This document shows positions 12,965 to 13,328 of a DNA stretch of 13,328 bases, in pieces (within the stretch, counting starts at the first letter, position 1; every line of letters begins with the position of its first letter). The stretch lies in NCBI GenBank assembly GCA_035939615.1, contig DASZFP010000091.1, positions 1-13,328 of the forward strand. The letters run 5' to 3'. This DNA is from VBCK01 sp035939615. Lineage in GTDB: Bacteria > Pseudomonadota > Gammaproteobacteria > Burkholderiales > Burkholderiaceae_F. The notes under the pieces were generated by a model. The model saw only the letters and a program-made list of their open reading frames with translations. It did not search any database and was not told where the DNA came from. The position numbers and the translations under genes are program-made.

Positions 12965-13328
12965 TCATCGCAGCCGCTCCCGCAGCGCCAGCACCGGCTC
13001 GAACACCCACTCGAACACGGTGCGCTTCTCCAGCAGGATGTCGGCGCTGGCCAGCATGCCGGGCCGCAGCGGGAAGTCGCGGTTGCCGGCGCTGACGGAC
13101 TGCTTTTCCAGCCTCACGTCGATCCGGTAGACCGGCTCGCGCGGCGTCAGCGGCCCGATGCGCTCCCCGGGCGACCACACGGTGCGGCCCACGCTCGCCA
13201 CGGTGCCGTGGTACTGGCCGAAGCGCTGGAACGGGAACGCATCGTAGCGGAGCACCACCTGGTTGCCCGGCGCGATGAAACCGATCGCGCGCGTGGGCAC
13301 CAGCAGCTGCGCATGCAGACCGGTGCCG
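12965..13328 (-). CDS. HlyD-family periplasmic adaptor, C-terminal part
   Basis: The reading frame is open to the right edge, so only the last 120 residues are seen. They resemble the membrane-fusion proteins that accompany C39 exporters (CvaA/RaxA type): the stretch LLVPTRAIGFIAPGNQVVLR and FPFQRFGQYHGTV are typical of the barrel region, and GMLASADILLEKRTVFEWV leads to a short C-terminal end. Such proteins are anchored in the inner membrane and link the exporter to an outer-membrane TolC-type channel. It lies 10 bases before the exporter and probably shares its promoter, which is outside the window. Confidence 0.88.
   Translation of the reverse strand, partial: GTGLHAQLLVPTRAIGFIAPGNQVVLRYDAFPFQRFGQYHGTVASVGRTVWSPGERIGPLTPREPVYRIDVRLEKQSVSAGNRDFPLRPGMLASADILLEKRTVFEWVFEPVLALRERLR

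Overview
The window is GC-rich chromosomal DNA from a proteobacterium, most likely a betaproteobacterium of the Burkholderiales. This placement is inference from base composition and protein style; no rRNA or tRNA is present to confirm it. The left half is ordinary housekeeping DNA. On the minus strand, thyA, folA and a small membrane protein (DUF4337) form a probable operon. A MAPEG-family membrane protein and an MsbA-like ABC exporter overlap in a second minus-strand unit. Threonine ammonia-lyase (ilvA) is divergent from that unit on the plus strand.

The right half (about 5.9-13.3 kb) is the interesting part. A module of about 2.57 kb occurs twice in tandem. Each copy has a very small minus-strand gene for a 49- or 51-residue peptide. 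Divergently from it, on the plus strand, runs a gene for a soluble 627/628-residue protein with an N-terminal TPR-like helical array and a C-terminal HD-GYP (cyclic-di-GMP phosphodiesterase) domain. Both peptides end in a double-glycine-type leader (LNxxQLxLVGGG) that leaves only a heptapeptide tail, SGIVSWE or SGSVILG. Just downstream, on the minus strand, are a peptidase-containing ABC exporter with an intact C39 Cys/His/Asp triad and the C-terminal part of an HlyD-type adaptor. That is the machinery that cuts and exports double-glycine peptides.

My reading, as a hypothesis, is that this is a peptide-signalling system of a Gram-negative bacterium. The precursors would be trimmed and exported by the C39 transporter, and the heptapeptides would be sensed by the TPR domains of the cognate HD-GYP proteins. 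That resembles RRNPP receptors of Firmicutes, but with c-di-GMP hydrolysis instead of DNA binding as output. Supporting observations are the repeated peptide-plus-receptor pairing, the conserved peptide tail (a Ser is kept although its codon changed from AGC to TCC), and receptor divergence concentrated in the N-terminal third. The 5' leaders and a downstream hairpin are also conserved in both modules.

Non-coding stretches: 5761-6049 and 8251-8642 hold the conserved hairpins and G-runs. 6200-6363 and 8799-8935 are the divergent control regions. 1-95 and 2053-2149 carry small inverted repeats downstream of minus-strand genes.
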